This document shows positions 24,964 through 36,120 of a stretch of 64,000 bases of DNA, piece by piece. Every line of letters begins with the position of its first letter. The stretch's first letter is position 1. The notes beneath the pieces were generated by a model, which had not been told where the DNA came from, did not search any database, and saw only the letters and a list, made by a program, of their open reading frames with translations. The DNA is from Mitsuaria sp. GD03876 (lineage in GTDB: Bacteria > Pseudomonadota > Gammaproteobacteria > Burkholderiales > Burkholderiaceae_C): the NCBI RefSeq assembly GCF_029840635.1, contig NZ_JAOCCU010000027.1:1-64000 (forward strand), given 5' to 3'. The translations under genes and the position numbers were made by a program.

Positions 24964-26649
24964 ATGACCTCCGAAGAACTTGTTGCCCAGTACGGTCCGC
25001 GCGACAGCATGGAGTACGACGTCGTGATCGTCGGCGGCGGCCCTGGCGGCCTGGCCACCGCGATCCGGCTCAAGCAGATCGCCGCGGAGAAGGGGCAGGA
25101 GATCTCGGTCGTGGTCCTGGAGAAGGGCTCGGAGGCCGGCGCCCACATCCTGTCCGGCGCGGTCATGGACCCGCGCGCGATCACCGAGCTGTTCCCCAAC
25201 TGGAAGGAACTCGGCGCCCCGCTGAACCAGGCCGTCACCGGCGACCAGGTGCTGTTCCTGAGCGAGTCCTCCCACACCGACACGCCGCAGTTCCTGATCC
25301 CCGGCTGCTTCCACAACGAAGGCAACTACGTCATCTCGCTGGGCAACGTCACGAAGTGGCTGGCGCAGCAGGCCGAGGCGCTGGGCGTGGAGATCTTCGC
25401 CGGCTTCGCCGCCGCCGAGGTCGTCTACGACGAGCAGGGCCGCGTCAAGGGCGTGGCCACCGGCAACGTGGGCCTGGGCAAGGACGGCGAGCCGCACGAG
25501 GGCTTCCAGCTCGGCATGGAGCTGCACGGCAAGTACACGATCTTCGCCGAGGGCGCCCGCGGCCACCTGGGCAAGCAGCTGATCGCCAAGTTCCAGCTCG
25601 ACGCCGGCAAGGACCCGCAGACCTACGCCATCGGCATCAAGGAACTCTGGGAAGTGCCGGCCGAGCAGGCCAAGCCCGGCCTGGTGGTCCACACCGCCGG
25701 CTGGCCCATGGACAGCCAGACCTACGGCGGCGGTTTCCTGTACCACCTCGAGGGCAACAAGGTGACGCTGGGCTTCGTGGTCGGCCTGGACTACCAGAAC
25801 CCGTGGCTGTCGCCCTTCGAGGAAATGCAGCGCTGGAAGACGCACCCGGCGATCCGCAAGCACATCGAGGGCGGCAAGCGCCTGGGCTACGGCGCCCGCG
25901 CGATCACCGCCGGCGGCCTGCTGAGCCTGCCCAAGCAGGTCTTCCCCGGCGGCGCGCTGGTCGGCGACGACGCCGGCTACCTGAACGCCGCCCGCATCAA
26001 GGGCAGCCACGCCGCGATCAAGTCCGGGATGATGTGCGCCGACGCCATCGCCGAGGCGCTCGCCGCGGGCCGCCAGCTCGACGAGCTCAGCGCCTATCCC
26101 GCCGCCTTCGAGCAGAGCTGGCTGCGCGAGGAACTCGACCAATCGCGCAACTTCAAGACCTGGTTCAAGAAGGGCACGACCGTCGGCACGCTGATGACCG
26201 GCATCGAGCAGTGGCTGCTGCCCAAGCTGGGCATGAAAAGCCCGCCGTGGACGATCCACCGCGACAAGCCCGATCACGCCTACCTGCGCCCCGCGTCGGA
26301 GATGCCCAAGATCGACTATCCGAAGCCCGACGGCAAGCTGACCTTCGACCGGCTGTCGTCGGTCTTCGTGTCCAACACGAACCACGAGGAAAACCAGCCG
26401 GCGCACCTGACGCTCAAGGACGCCAGCGTCCCGGTCGCGGTGAACCTGGCGAAGTATGCGGGCCCCGAGAGCCGCTATTGCCCGGCCGGCGTCTACGAGT
26501 TCGTGAAGGGCGACGACAACGCCGAGCGGCTGCAGATCAACGCGCAGAACTGCGTGCACTGCAAGACCTGCGACATCAAGGACCCGACGCAGAACATCGT
26601 CTGGGTGACGCCGGAAGGCGGCGGCGGTCCGAACTACGTGAGCATGTGA
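24964..26649 (+). CDS. Electron transfer flavoprotein-ubiquinone oxidoreductase
   Basis: A 561-residue enzyme that passes electrons from ETF to ubiquinone at the membrane during fatty acid and amino acid oxidation. The FAD motif VVIVGGGPGGLATAIRL is at about 20-36; GDDAGYLNAARIKGSHAAIKSG closes the FAD domain. The [4Fe-4S] cysteines are Cys506, Cys530, Cys533 and Cys536 (CPAGVYEF, CVHCKTC). Full length for the family. ATG at 24964 has AAGGAAG upstream. It is monocistronic, with a strong hairpin terminator. The promoter region carries a palindrome consistent with control by fatty-acid regulators. Confidence 0.96.
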   Translation: MTSEELVAQYGPRDSMEYDVVIVGGGPGGLATAIRLKQIAAEKGQEISVVVLEKGSEAGAHILSGAVMDPRAITELFPNWKELGAPLNQAVTGDQVLFLSESSHTDTPQFLIPGCFHNEGNYVISLGNVTKWLAQQAEALGVEIFAGFAAAEVVYDEQGRVKGVATGNVGLGKDGEPHEGFQLGMELHGKYTIFAEGARGHLGKQLIAKFQLDAGKDPQTYAIGIKELWEVPAEQAKPGLVVHTAGWPMDSQTYGGGFLYHLEGNKVTLGFVVGLDYQNPWLSPFEEMQRWKTHPAIRKHIEGGKRLGYGARAITAGGLLSLPKQVFPGGALVGDDAGYLNAARIKGSHAAIKSGMMCADAIAEALAAGRQLDELSAYPAAFEQSWLREELDQSRNFKTWFKKGTTVGTLMTGIEQWLLPKLGMKSPPWTIHRDKPDHAYLRPASEMPKIDYPKPDGKLTFDRLSSVFVSNTNHEENQPAHLTLKDASVPVAVNLAKYAGPESRYCPAGVYEFVKGDDNAERLQINAQNCVHCKTCDIKDPTQNIVWVTPEGGGGPNYVSM

Positions 26650-26685
26650 GCGGCAGCGATCCGCGCGATCGCCCTCCCCTCAACG

Positions 26686-26712
26686 ACAAAGCCCGCTTCG
26701 CGCGGGCTTTGT
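26686..26712. terminator. Terminator between convergent genes
   Basis: ACAAAGCCCGC and GCGGGCTTTGT form a perfect 11-bp stem with a 5-base loop, 37 bases after the ETF-quinone oxidoreductase stop and before the stop of the minus-strand PaiB gene. Confidence 0.85.
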
Positions 26713-26741
26713 GCTTTCCGGACGGCGCGATCAGCGCGGCG

Positions 26742-27383
26742 TCATGAGCGCGGCGCGAGCTCCCGCACCCAGCGCGCCAGCATCTGCTCCTCGAGCGAGC
26801 CATGGTGCTCCTGGTGCGCCAGGATGCGCTCGCGTTCGGCGGGGCTGCGGTTCTGGCTGATCTTGGCCTTCATCGTCCAGCGCTCGACCGGGATGCGGAA
26901 GCCGACGATCGCGCCCAGCATCTTGTGCTGGAAGTCCTCGGGCAGGCCGCGCCACTGGGCGGCGTAATCGGGTTCCTGCGTCGCGATCAGGCGCTTGAGC
27001 AGCGCGTCCTTGCCGGCCTCGTCGTCGACGACCTGCACGCGGCCATGCACCTGCAGCGTCAGGTAGTTCCAGGTGGGCACCGACAGCGGCGTGTCGTAGT
27101 GGCTGGGCGAGATGTAGGCGCCAGGCCCGTTGAACTGGACCAGCACCTCGCCGAGCTCGGGCGACTTCAGCGCCGCCACATGCGGATTGGCGCGCGCCAG
27201 GTGGCCCTCGAGCCACCAGCCCTCGCCGTCCGCGGCGGTCGGCGCGCCCCAGATCATCGGCACCGGCGTCGCCGACAGCCCGTGCGCCGGATCGACCAGC
27301 ATCAGCGTGGCCAGGGGGTGTTCCTGGATCATCAGCCGCGCGTGGGAGAGATCCGGCAGGTCGAAATGCTTGGGCGTGTACAT
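26742..27383 (-). CDS. FMN-binding negative transcriptional regulator, PaiB family
   Basis: A 213-residue PaiB-type protein (split-barrel FMN-binding fold). MYTPKHFDLPD, HPLATLMLV, GHLARANPHVAAL and VQFNGPGAYISPSHY are family signatures. In Bacillus PaiB reduces sporulation and protease genes, but in proteobacteria the role is not defined. The start at 27383 gives the family N-terminus; an in-frame ATG at 27404 with GAGG upstream would add seven residues. It is a single gene between two terminators. Confidence 0.88.
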   Translation of the reverse strand: MYTPKHFDLPDLSHARLMIQEHPLATLMLVDPAHGLSATPVPMIWGAPTAADGEGWWLEGHLARANPHVAALKSPELGEVLVQFNGPGAYISPSHYDTPLSVPTWNYLTLQVHGRVQVVDDEAGKDALLKRLIATQEPDYAAQWRGLPEDFQHKMLGAIVGFRIPVERWTMKAKISQNRSPAERERILAHQEHHGSLEEQMLARWVRELAPRS

Positions 27384-27454
27384 GCCGTCGAATGTAGGCC
27401 ACATCGGCCTCGCGCGGCGATCGGCATGCCGACCCATTCCGGTGGCCGCAATGC

Positions 27455-27486
27455 AAAAACCCCCGCAGCTTGCGCTACGGGGGTTT
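27455..27486 (-). terminator. Terminator of the tRNA-Ser gene
   Basis: On the minus strand AAACCCCCG and CGGGGGTTT pair (27457-27465 with 27478-27486) and five T follow. It lies 11 bases after the tRNA 3' end. Confidence 0.88.
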
Positions 27487-27496
27487 CACATCTGGT

Positions 27497-27589
27497 TGGC
27501 GGAGACGGAGGGATTCGAACCCTCGATGCAGGTTTTGCCCACATACTCCCTTAGCAGGGGAGCACCTTCGGCCACTCGGTCACGTCTCC
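27497..27589 (-). tRNA. tRNA-Ser(GCU)
   Basis: A class II tRNA with a long variable arm. Acceptor arms GGAGACG and CGTCTCC pair, the discriminator is G and CCA is encoded (27497-27499). The anticodon loop reads CTGCTAA, giving anticodon GCU, which reads AGC/AGU serine codons. The T-loop is GGTTCGAATCC. A clean promoter and terminator flank it. Confidence 0.96.
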
Positions 27590-27605
27590 AACCGGAGAAG
27601 CAGCG

Positions 27606-27633
27606 ACTATAGCATGGCTTTGAGACGCCTCAA
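27606..27633 (-). promoter_or_regulatory. Promoter of tRNA-Ser
   Basis: On the minus strand TTGAGG (27633-27628) and TATAGT (27611-27606) are separated by 16 bases and lie just upstream of the tRNA 5' end at 27589. Confidence 0.7.
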
Positions 27634-27683
27634 CCGAAACGCCGGTTGAAACCGTCTCGAAGCCCGCGGCTTCCGCCCTCTGG

Positions 27684-28955
27684 TCAGGCCTCGATTTCCT
27701 GGTCCAGGTCGAACGCGCGATGCAGCGCGCGCACCGCCAGCTCCATGTACTTCTCGTCGATGACGACGGAGGTCTTGATCTCGCTGGTGGTGATCATCTG
27801 GATGTTGATGCCCTCTTCCGACAGCGAGCGGAACATCTTCGACGCCACGCCGACATGCGAGCGCATGCCGATGCCCACGATCGACACCTTGCAGATGCGC
27901 TGGTCGCCGGTCACCTTGGCGGCCTGCACCGCCGGCCCGACGACCGTCTCCAGCAGCTCCATCGCGCGCTGGTAGTCGTTGCGGTGCACGGTGAACGAGA
28001 AGTCGGTCTTCCCGTCCTGCGACACGTTCTGGATGATGACGTCGACGTCGATGTTGGCGTCGGCCACCGGGCCCAGGATCTGGAACGCGATGCCGGGCTT
28101 GTCCGGCACGCCCAGCAGCGTCACCTTGGCCTCGTCGCGGTTGAATGCAATGCCGGAGACGACGGCTTGTTCCATTTGTTCGTCCTCTTCAAAAGTGATC
28201 AGGGTGCCGGACTTGGCTTCCTCGTTGATGTCGATGTCCCAGGGCGTGAAGCTGCTGAGCACGCGCATCGGCACGCGGTACTTGCCGGCGAATTCCACCG
28301 AGCGGATCTGCAGCACCTTCGAGCCCAGCGACGCCATCTCCAGCATCTCCTCGAAGCTGATGGTGCTCATGCGGCGCGCCTCGGGCACGACGCGCGGATC
28401 GGTCGTGTACACGCCGTCGACGTCGGTGTAGATCAGGCATTCGTCGGCCTTGATCGCCGCGGCGATCGCCACCGCCGACGTGTCCGAGCCGCCGCGGCCC
28501 AGCGTCGTGATGTTGCGGTCCTCGTCCACGCCCTGGAAGCCGGTGATGACGACCACCCGGCCCGCGTCGAGGTCGGCCTTGACCTTGGCGTCGTCGATGC
28601 TCTCGATGCGCGCCTTCGTGTACGAGCTGTCCGTGGACACGCCCACCTGCCAGCCCGTGTAGCTGACCGCGTCCAGGCCCTCGGCCTGCAGCGCGATGGC
28701 CAGCAGGCCCACCGACACCTGCTCGCCGGTGGAGGCGATCATGTCGAGCTCGCGCATCAGCGACGGCGACGAACTGCCGGGCGACAGCTCCTTGGCCAGG
28801 CCGAGCAGCCGGTTGGTCTCGCCGCTCATCGCCGACGGGACGACCACCATCTGGTGACCCGCGCGCGCCCACTTGGCGACGCGCTTGGCCACATTGCGGA
28901 TACGGTCGGTGGACCCCATCGAGGTGCCGCCGTACTTGTGAACGATCAATGCCAT
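27684..28955 (-). CDS. lysC: Aspartate kinase
   Basis: A 423-residue monofunctional aspartokinase, the first step of lysine, threonine, methionine and diaminopimelate synthesis. KYGGTSMG opens the kinase domain; TTLGRGGSDTSAV binds substrate and ATP. Two ACT domains follow (about 265-420; SQDGKTDFSFTV and GVASKMFRSLSEEGINIQMI), typical of class II enzymes with feedback control by lysine and threonine. An internal start of a beta subunit is common in this class but cannot be proven here. A TAGAAT -10 element lies 37 bases upstream. Confidence 0.97.
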   Translation of the reverse strand: MALIVHKYGGTSMGSTDRIRNVAKRVAKWARAGHQMVVVPSAMSGETNRLLGLAKELSPGSSSPSLMRELDMIASTGEQVSVGLLAIALQAEGLDAVSYTGWQVGVSTDSSYTKARIESIDDAKVKADLDAGRVVVITGFQGVDEDRNITTLGRGGSDTSAVAIAAAIKADECLIYTDVDGVYTTDPRVVPEARRMSTISFEEMLEMASLGSKVLQIRSVEFAGKYRVPMRVLSSFTPWDIDINEEAKSGTLITFEEDEQMEQAVVSGIAFNRDEAKVTLLGVPDKPGIAFQILGPVADANIDVDVIIQNVSQDGKTDFSFTVHRNDYQRAMELLETVVGPAVQAAKVTGDQRICKVSIVGIGMRSHVGVASKMFRSLSEEGINIQMITTSEIKTSVVIDEKYMELAVRALHRAFDLDQEIEA

Positions 28956-28991
28956 GGGAGTGTCAGATGACTGCTGCAGGGGGAACGGGCG

Positions 28992-28997
28992 ATTCTA
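28992..28997 (-). promoter_or_regulatory. -10 element of lysC
   Basis: TAGAAT on the minus strand, inside the last codons of tilS and 37 bases before the lysC ATG. No good -35 is seen. It would give lysC its own promoter behind tilS. Confidence 0.4.
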
Positions 28998-30410
28998 AGA
29001 CTCGCCCTTGCCCGCAACGTCGCGTCCCATGCGCGATCCGCATGCATCCGGGCGCCATCGCAGCGTCATTTGTGGTTCATCCACCGGCGCCCACCAGCGC
29101 GCGTCCAGGCCCAGGCCCGGCACGAAGAGCAGCCGTCCATCGACGTGGATCAGCGGTCCTTCCCTCTGGACAGCGGGGATTCCCGCCGTTTGCCAGCATT
29201 TCTTCAGCGCGCGCGGCAGGCCTTTCGGATGCGCCTGGAACTGCTCGCCGCCTTCGCGCGGACGCAACTCGACATTGCTGAGCGCAGAAAGCGCGACGCC
29301 CCCCGTGGTCACGGGTTCGACATCGATCGCCCCACCCCAGTCCGGGAATGCGTGGCGCCCGATGCGGGCGAGGTCGACGAACGTCGGCCGATGCGTCGCC
29401 CCGGTGGGCGACGCGAGTCGGGGCGATGCCGCGGCACGCGCCGTCAGCCGTCCCCGATAGAGATGCAGCTCGACATCGCCGCAAGGCCAGCGCCCGCTGG
29501 CGCTCGCCGGGACTTCATCCAGCAGCCGGCGAATCAAGCTCGCCGGCGCCGCGCGACCGGTCTCGCGCCGGATCCACGCACGCAAGGCATTGGAGGCGCG
29601 CGCGGGGCTGACCGTCGACAGCATCGCCTGCGCGAGGCCGTCGGCATCGGCCCATCGCCCGAGGTCCTCGTCCGCGATCTCGCGCTGGAGGTCCGCCGCC
29701 TGCTGCGCCCACTGCGCCGATTGCGCGAGCGCCGCTTCCACGCCGGCCGATTGCGCCGTCAACGCGGGCCAGGCGGTCAGCCGCAGGCGGTTGCGGGCAT
29801 ATCGCGCGTCGGCGTTGCTGTCGTCGTCGACGAAGCGCAGGCCGTGCGCGGCGACGTAGGCCTCGATCGCCTCGCGCGGATGGTCCAGCCACGGCCGCGC
29901 CCAGCACACACCGTCGCGCCACTGCGCGCGCGGCATCGCCGCCAGGCCCGCCATGCCCGCGCCGCGGAGCGCCTGCAGCAGGAAGGTCTCGGCCTGGTCG
30001 CGGCGATGGTGCGCCAGCAGCAGCAGGTCCGCATCGGCGGCCAGGGTCAGGCGTTGCAGCGCCTCGTGGCGGCCGGCGCGAGCCCAGGCTTCGACGCTGT
30101 CGCCGGCGGCGGGCGCGCCGCGCAGGCGCTCGTGCGCCAGGGTCACCGGCAGCCCCTGGCCGCGCCAGACCTCGACCTGCTCCCGCAGATGCGCCAGCCA
30201 GGCGTCCGCCTGGGGACTCAAGCCATGATGAATGTGCAACGCCACCACGCGCAGCCCGAGCGACTGGGCCGCGACCGCGGTGGCGTGGAGGAGCGCCGTC
30301 GAATCACGACCGCCGCTGGCGGCGACCGCGATCACGCGGCGCGAGGTGCGCGAAGGGAGATCGCCGGGGCCGGCGGGATCAGCGGCTCTTGGTGTCGCTG
30401 AAACGGCCAT
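28995..30410 (-). CDS. tilS: tRNA(Ile)-lysidine synthetase
   Basis: A 471-residue enzyme that converts cytidine 34 of tRNA-Ile(CAU) into lysidine so that it reads AUA; essential in most bacteria. The N-type ATP pyrophosphatase loop [11 protein letters not shown] is at about 33-43, followed by [14 protein letters not shown] and [15 protein letters not shown]. Substrate-binding C-terminal domains show [11 protein letters not shown] and [11 protein letters not shown]. Its ATG at 30410 overlaps the end of accA by 32 bases; a later start is possible, but the glycine-rich loop needs residues from about 25 on. Confidence 0.94.
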   Translation of the reverse strand: MAVSATPRAADPAGPGDLPSRTSRRVIAVAASGGRDSTALLHATAVAAQSLGLRVVALHIHHGLSPQADAWLAHLREQVEVWRGQGLPVTLAHERLRGAPAAGDSVEAWARAGRHEALQRLTLAADADLLLLAHHRRDQAETFLLQALRGAGMAGLAAMPRAQWRDGVCWARPWLDHPREAIEAYVAAHGLRFVDDDSNADARYARNRLRLTAWPALTAQSAGVEAALAQSAQWAQQAADLQREIADEDLGRWADADGLAQAMLSTVSPARASNALRAWIRRETGRAAPASLIRRLLDEVPASASGRWPCGDVELHLYRGRLTARAAASPRLASPTGATHRPTFVDLARIGRHAFPDWGGAIDVEPVTTGGVALSALSNVELRPREGGEQFQAHPKGLPRALKKCWQTAGIPAVQREGPLIHVDGRLLFVPGLGLDARWWAPVDEPQMTLRWRPDACGSRMGRDVAGKGES

Positions 30411-31350
30411 AGGCCTGCAGGCGCTCGTAGCGGCGCTCCAGCAGATCCTTGGTCTTCAGGTCGGAGACCTGGCGCAGCGCGTCGCCGAGCGCGCGCTTCA
30501 GGTTGGACGCCATCTGCTTCGGATCGCGGTGCGCGCCGCCGACCGGCTCGTTGACGATCTTGTCGATCAGGCCCAGCGCCTTCAGGCGATGCGCGGTGAT
30601 GCCCAGCGCTTCCGCCGCTTCGGACGCGCGCGCGGCGGTCTTCCACAGGATCGAGGCGCAGCCTTCCGGCGAGATCACCGAGTACGCCGAGAACTGCAGC
30701 ATCAGCACCTGGTCGGCCACGCCGATCGCCAGCGCACCGCCGGAGCCGCCCTCGCCGATCACCGTCGCGACGATGGGCACTTCCAGCTGGGCCATCTCGA
30801 AGATGTTGCGGCCGATCGCCTCGGATTGGCCGCGTTCTTCCGCGCCGATGCCGGGATAGGCGCCCATCGTGTCGATGAAGGTGAAGACCGGCAGGCCGAA
30901 CTTCTCGGCCAGCTTCATCAGGCGCAGCGCCTTGCGGTAGCCCTCGGGACGCGGCATGCCGAAGTTGCGCAGCGTGCGCTCCTTCGCGTCCGAGCCGCGC
31001 TGATGGCCGATGACCATGCAGGCCTGGCCGTTGAAGCGGGCGAGGCCGCCGACGATCGCCGCGTCGTCGGCGAAATGGCGGTCGCCGTGCAGTTCCTGGA
31101 ACTCGGTGAAGACCTCGTTGCAGTAGTCCAGCGTCTGCGGACGCTGCGGGTGGCGGGCCACCTGGTACACCTGCCAGGGCAGGACATTCGCGTAGATGTC
31201 CTTGGTCAGCTGGTGACTCTTCTTGCCCAGGCGGTCGATCTCTTCGGAGATGTCGACCGCGGACTCGCTCTGCACGTAGCGGAGTTCGTCGATCTTGGTT
31301 TCGAGCTCGGCGATGGGCTGCTCGAATTCGAGGAAGTGTTTCTTGCTCAT
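30379..31350 (-). CDS. accA: Acetyl-CoA carboxylase carboxyltransferase subunit alpha
   Basis: A 323-residue alpha subunit that, with AccD, transfers carboxyl from biotin to acetyl-CoA to make malonyl-CoA for fatty acid synthesis. Family blocks: [70 protein letters not shown] and [15 protein letters not shown]. Length is normal. The gene lies directly after the alkA-like glycosylase gene (2-base gap) and overlaps tilS, in an order cysS-alkA-accA-tilS that is common in Burkholderiales. Confidence 0.97.
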   Translation of the reverse strand: MSKKHFLEFEQPIAELETKIDELRYVQSESAVDISEEIDRLGKKSHQLTKDIYANVLPWQVYQVARHPQRPQTLDYCNEVFTEFQELHGDRHFADDAAIVGGLARFNGQACMVIGHQRGSDAKERTLRNFGMPRPEGYRKALRLMKLAEKFGLPVFTFIDTMGAYPGIGAEERGQSEAIGRNIFEMAQLEVPIVATVIGEGGSGGALAIGVADQVLMLQFSAYSVISPEGCASILWKTAARASEAAEALGITAHRLKALGLIDKIVNEPVGGAHRDPKQMASNLKRALGDALRQVSDLKTKDLLERRYERLQAYGRFSDTKSR

Positions 31351-31352
31351 TC

Positions 31353-32005
31353 TCAGTAATCCACGGGTAGCGGATCGAGGCTCCGCCAAATGTACCATGT
31401 GGCCACCGAGCGGTACGGGGCCCAGCCCTCGCCCAGCTCGCGGGCCTCGGCGCGCGAGACCGGCTCGTCGCTGAAGTAATGCTGCCCGATGCCCTTGAGC
31501 AGTCCCAGGTCGTCCAGCGGCAGCACGTTGGGCCGCATCAGGTGGAAGATCAGGAACATCTCGGCCGTCCAGCGGCCGATGCCGCGGATCGCGACCAGTT
31601 CCTCGATGATGGCTTCGTCCTCCATCTGCGCCCATTGGCGCACATGGACCTGGCCCGATTCGAAATGCTGCGCCAGGTCGCTCAGGTACTCGACCTTGCG
31701 CGCCGACAGCCCCGCGCCGCGCAGCGTGTCCTTCTGCAGGCCCAGCACCTCCACCGGCTTGATCCGGTTGGACGGCCCGGAGGTCAGTTCGGCGAACCGG
31801 TCCCAGACGCTCTGTGCCGCCTTCACCGAGATCTGCTGGCCCACGATCGATCTGGCCAGCGTCGTGAACGCGTCGCCGCGGCTCTGCAGCCGGGCCTCGC
31901 CGAATTGCGGAATCAGCTTCTTCATCACCCGGTCGCGCTTGACCAGGTGACGGCAGGCCTCGTCCCAATAGTCCGGGGTCACCCCGGCGGTCGCCACACG
32001 CGCCA

Positions 32006-32006
<1 letters not shown>
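31353..32006 (-). CDS. DNA-3-methyladenine glycosylase, AlkA-like (HhH-GPD)
   Basis: A 217-residue base-excision repair enzyme that removes alkylated purines. The helix-hairpin-helix is [18 protein letters not shown], and the catalytic Asp lies in LPLDDLG. It is shorter than E. coli AlkA (282 residues) and lacks the N-terminal domain, as in other minimal AlkA2-type enzymes. The start ATG shares its last bases with the TGA of cysS (TGATG arrangement), so translation is coupled. The open frame reaching upstream to 32849 is antisense to nothing and simply crosses cysS; it is not used. Confidence 0.9.
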
Positions 32007-33406
<1,400 letters not shown>

Positions 33407-33600
33407 ACGTGTGTCGCGCCGGGCGCCCCGCGCGCCGGGCCTCTCGCGCACGCCGACGCCACCGCCGCCGGGCGGGCGACGGAGGTCGCGGGCGTCGGCG
33501 CTTGGACGGTGCGGTGCGGGTGGGGCGGAAGGCCGGCCGGGAGGCGAGCGGGAGACGAAAGCTCGCTCTAGAATGCCCGGCAGTATAGCGGCCCCCCTTT

Positions 33601-34134
33601 ATGCCAAGACTTCCCGCCCTGATCCGCGCCTGCTGCGTCGCCCTGGCGATGACCGGCGCGACCCTGACGCAAGCCGCCGCGCTCGACGACGCGCAGGCCC
33701 TGTGGGCTTCCGGCAAGCGCGACCAGGCCATCCAGTCGGCCGAGGCCGGCCTGAAGGCCACGCCCGACGACCCCCGGCTGCGCTTCGCGCTCGGCACGAT
33801 GCTGCTCGAGCAGCAACAGCTCGAACGCGCGCGGACGATCTTCGTGGGCCTCACCGAGGACTTCCCCGACCTCGCCGACCCGTACAACAACCTGGCCGTC
33901 ATCCACGCCGCCCGCGGCGAGTACGAGGCCGCCCGCCAGTCGCTGACGCGGGCCCTGGACCTGGCGCCCGACCACGCGCAGGCCCGCGAGAACATGGGCG
34001 ACGTGCTGATGCGCCTGGCCCAGCAGTCGTACGAACGCGCGCTCAAGCAGGCGCTGGGCGACGACACCGCGCTCAAGGTCAAGCTGCAGCGCGTCACCGC
34101 GTTCAACAACGCCAAGGTCAATCCGGCGCGTTGA
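33601..34134 (+). CDS. Exported TPR-repeat protein
   Basis: A 177-residue protein with a signal peptide (about 1-26, ending QAAA) and about three tetratricopeptide repeats (for example DPYNNLAVIHAARGEYEAARQSL). It should act as a periplasmic scaffold. The gene lies between cysS and ppiA, a conserved order in Burkholderiales, which suggests a role near the cyclophilins, but no function is known. A TAGAAT -10 element is at 33569-33574; no Shine-Dalgarno is evident before the ATG. Confidence 0.85.
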   Translation: MPRLPALIRACCVALAMTGATLTQAAALDDAQALWASGKRDQAIQSAEAGLKATPDDPRLRFALGTMLLEQQQLERARTIFVGLTEDFPDLADPYNNLAVIHAARGEYEAARQSLTRALDLAPDHAQARENMGDVLMRLAQQSYERALKQALGDDTALKVKLQRVTAFNNAKVNPAR

Positions 34135-34213
34135 GCGTGGGGCCCCGGCGGCCCCTCCCCCGCGCCGCGCCTGGTCCTCCCCTTCCACCACCCCCAACAC
34201 CGCCATCCGCACC

Positions 34214-34783
34214 ATGAGGACATCCCCACTGCTGCTCGCCGCCGGCGCCGCCGTGCTGAGCTTCGCCTGCTCGATCGCGCAGGCGCAGGTCGTCAAGCTC
34301 AGCACCACCGCGGGCGACATCAAGATCCAGCTCGACGCCGAGAAGGCGCCCAAGACGGTCGCCAACTTCCTCGCCTACGTGAAGGCCGGCCACTACAACG
34401 GCGTCATCTTCCACCGCGTCATCGGCGACTTCATGATCCAGACCGGCGGCTACACGCCCGACCTCAAGCAGCGCCCGACCAAGCCGGCGATCCCGCTGGA
34501 GGCCGGCAACGGCCTGATGAACATCCGCGGCAGCATCGCGATGGCGCGCACCAACGATCCGAACTCGGCCACGTCGCAGTTCTTCATCAACGTCGTGGAC
34601 AACCCCGGCCTGGACCCGGGCTTCGCCGCGGACGGCCGCGGCTACGCGGTGTTCGGCTACGTCTCCGAGGGCATGGACGTCGTCGACAAGATCAAGGCGG
34701 TCGAGACCGTGAAGAAGAACTTCGCGTTCCAGAACCTGCCCGCCACGCCCATCCTCATCAACAAGGCCACCGTCGAGAAATAA
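34214..34783 (+). CDS. ppiA: Peptidyl-prolyl cis-trans isomerase A, periplasmic cyclophilin
   Basis: A 189-residue cyclophilin with an N-terminal signal peptide (about 1-24, ending AQA), so it helps proteins fold in the periplasm. Catalytic core residues are in VIFHRVIGDFMIQTGG (Arg and Gln of the active site) and SQFFINV. It is followed 12 bases later by the cytoplasmic paralogue ppiB, probably a tandem duplication. Confidence 0.95.
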   Translation: MRTSPLLLAAGAAVLSFACSIAQAQVVKLSTTAGDIKIQLDAEKAPKTVANFLAYVKAGHYNGVIFHRVIGDFMIQTGGYTPDLKQRPTKPAIPLEAGNGLMNIRGSIAMARTNDPNSATSQFFINVVDNPGLDPGFAADGRGYAVFGYVSEGMDVVDKIKAVETVKKNFAFQNLPATPILINKATVEK

Positions 34784-34795
34784 GGAGTCACCGAC

Positions 34796-35299
34796 ATGAG
34801 CAAGAAAGTCGAACTGCACACCAACCAGGGTCTGATCACGCTGGAACTGGATGACGCCAAGGCCCCCATCAGCGTCGCCAACTTCCTGGCCTACGTCGGC
34901 AAGGGCCACTACGACGGCACGATCTTCCACCGCGTCATCAAGGGCTTCATGGCCCAGGGCGGCGGCTTCGAGGCCGGCATGAAGCAAAAGCCGACCGACG
35001 CCCCGATCCAGAACGAGGCCAACAACGGCCTGAAGAACGACAAGTACACCGTGGCGATGGCGCGCACCAACGCGCCGCACTCGGCCAGCGCCCAGTTCTT
35101 CATCAACACCGTCGACAACGACTTCCTGAACTTCAAGAGCGAAAGCCCGTCGGGCTGGGGCTACGCGGTGTTCGGCAAGGTCGTCGGCGGCCAGGACATC
35201 GTCGACAAGATCGAGCGCGTGAAGACCAGCCGCTCGGGCTTCCACGACGACGTGCCGGTCGACGCGGTGATCATCGAGCGCGCCGTCGCGGTCGAGTGA
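34796..35299 (+). CDS. ppiB: Peptidyl-prolyl cis-trans isomerase B, cytoplasmic cyclophilin
   Basis: A 167-residue cyclophilin without a signal peptide. [16 protein letters not shown] and [15 protein letters not shown] mark the active site. AAGGAG lies shortly before the ATG. Its TGA overlaps the GTG start of lpxH (GTGA), so the two are translationally coupled, a conserved arrangement. Confidence 0.96.
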   Translation: MSKKVELHTNQGLITLELDDAKAPISVANFLAYVGKGHYDGTIFHRVIKGFMAQGGGFEAGMKQKPTDAPIQNEANNGLKNDKYTVAMARTNAPHSASAQFFINTVDNDFLNFKSESPSGWGYAVFGKVVGGQDIVDKIERVKTSRSGFHDDVPVDAVIIERAVAVE

Positions 35300-36120
35300 G
35301 TCCCGGTTCCGCCGCTGCCCTCCCCCTGCCCGTCCCGCTGGAGATCCTGCGGGCGGCGCCCGGGTGGCGGCGGATCGACCTGCTGTCCGACCTGCACCTG
35401 TCGCCGGACATGCCGGCGACGCTGGCGCGATGGCGCGCCCACCTGGCGGCCACGCCCGCCGACGCGGTCTTCCTGCTCGGCGACATCTTCGAGGCCTGGA
35501 TCGGCGACGACGCGCGCTGGCAGGCCGGCACCTTCGAGCAGTTCGCGCTCGAACTGCTGCGCGGGGTCTCCGCGCGCAAACCCCTCTTCTTCCTGCACGG
35601 CAACCGCGATTTCGCCCTCGGCGAGCCGATGGCCGCCGATGCCGGCATGCGGCTGCTGCCCGACCCGGTCCGGCTGGACGCCTTCGGCCGCGGCTGGCTG
35701 CTGAGCCACGGCGACCAGCTCTGCCTGGGCGACGTCGGTTACCTGCGCGCCCGCGCCGTCGTGCGCCGCCCCGAGGTGCTCGCGGCGCTGCGCGCGATGC
35801 CGCTCTTCGCGCGCCGCGCGCTGGCGCGCCACCTGCGGGCCAAGAGCCGGATGCATCAATCCGATCCGTCCACCTGGGCCGACGTCGACGACGACGCGGC
35901 GCGCTCGTGGTTGCGGGCGTCCGGCTGCGACACGCTGATCCACGGCCACACGCACCGCCCCGCGACGCATGACCTCGGCGACGGGCTCACCCGCGCGGTG
36001 CTGTCCGACTGGGACTACGACCACGGTCCCGGCCGCGGCGACGTGCTGGTCCTGGAGGCGGACGGCCTTCGCCGCATCGCCCCGATGACCTTCGCGACCG
36101 AGGTCGCCATCGCCCCATGA
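35296..36120 (+). CDS. lpxH: UDP-2,3-diacylglucosamine diphosphatase
   Basis: A 274-residue metallophosphatase that makes lipid X from UDP-2,3-diacylglucosamine in lipid A synthesis, at the inner face of the membrane. All calcineurin-type metal motifs are present: [30 protein letters not shown] and HGHTHRP. The start is GTG at 35296, overlapping the ppiB stop by four bases. The end overlaps the next gene by four bases (ATGA), giving a tightly coupled ppiB-lpxH-mtfA set. Confidence 0.95.
   Translation: MSPGSAAALPLPVPLEILRAAPGWRRIDLLSDLHLSPDMPATLARWRAHLAATPADAVFLLGDIFEAWIGDDARWQAGTFEQFALELLRGVSARKPLFFLHGNRDFALGEPMAADAGMRLLPDPVRLDAFGRGWLLSHGDQLCLGDVGYLRARAVVRRPEVLAALRAMPLFARRALARHLRAKSRMHQSDPSTWADVDDDAARSWLRASGCDTLIHGHTHRPATHDLGDGLTRAVLSDWDYDHGPGRGDVLVLEADGLRRIAPMTFATEVAIAP

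Noticed and set aside
27497-27589. tRNA-Ser as an integration site of a mobile element
   Set aside because: No integrase, no repeat of the tRNA 3' end and ordinary genes on both sides.
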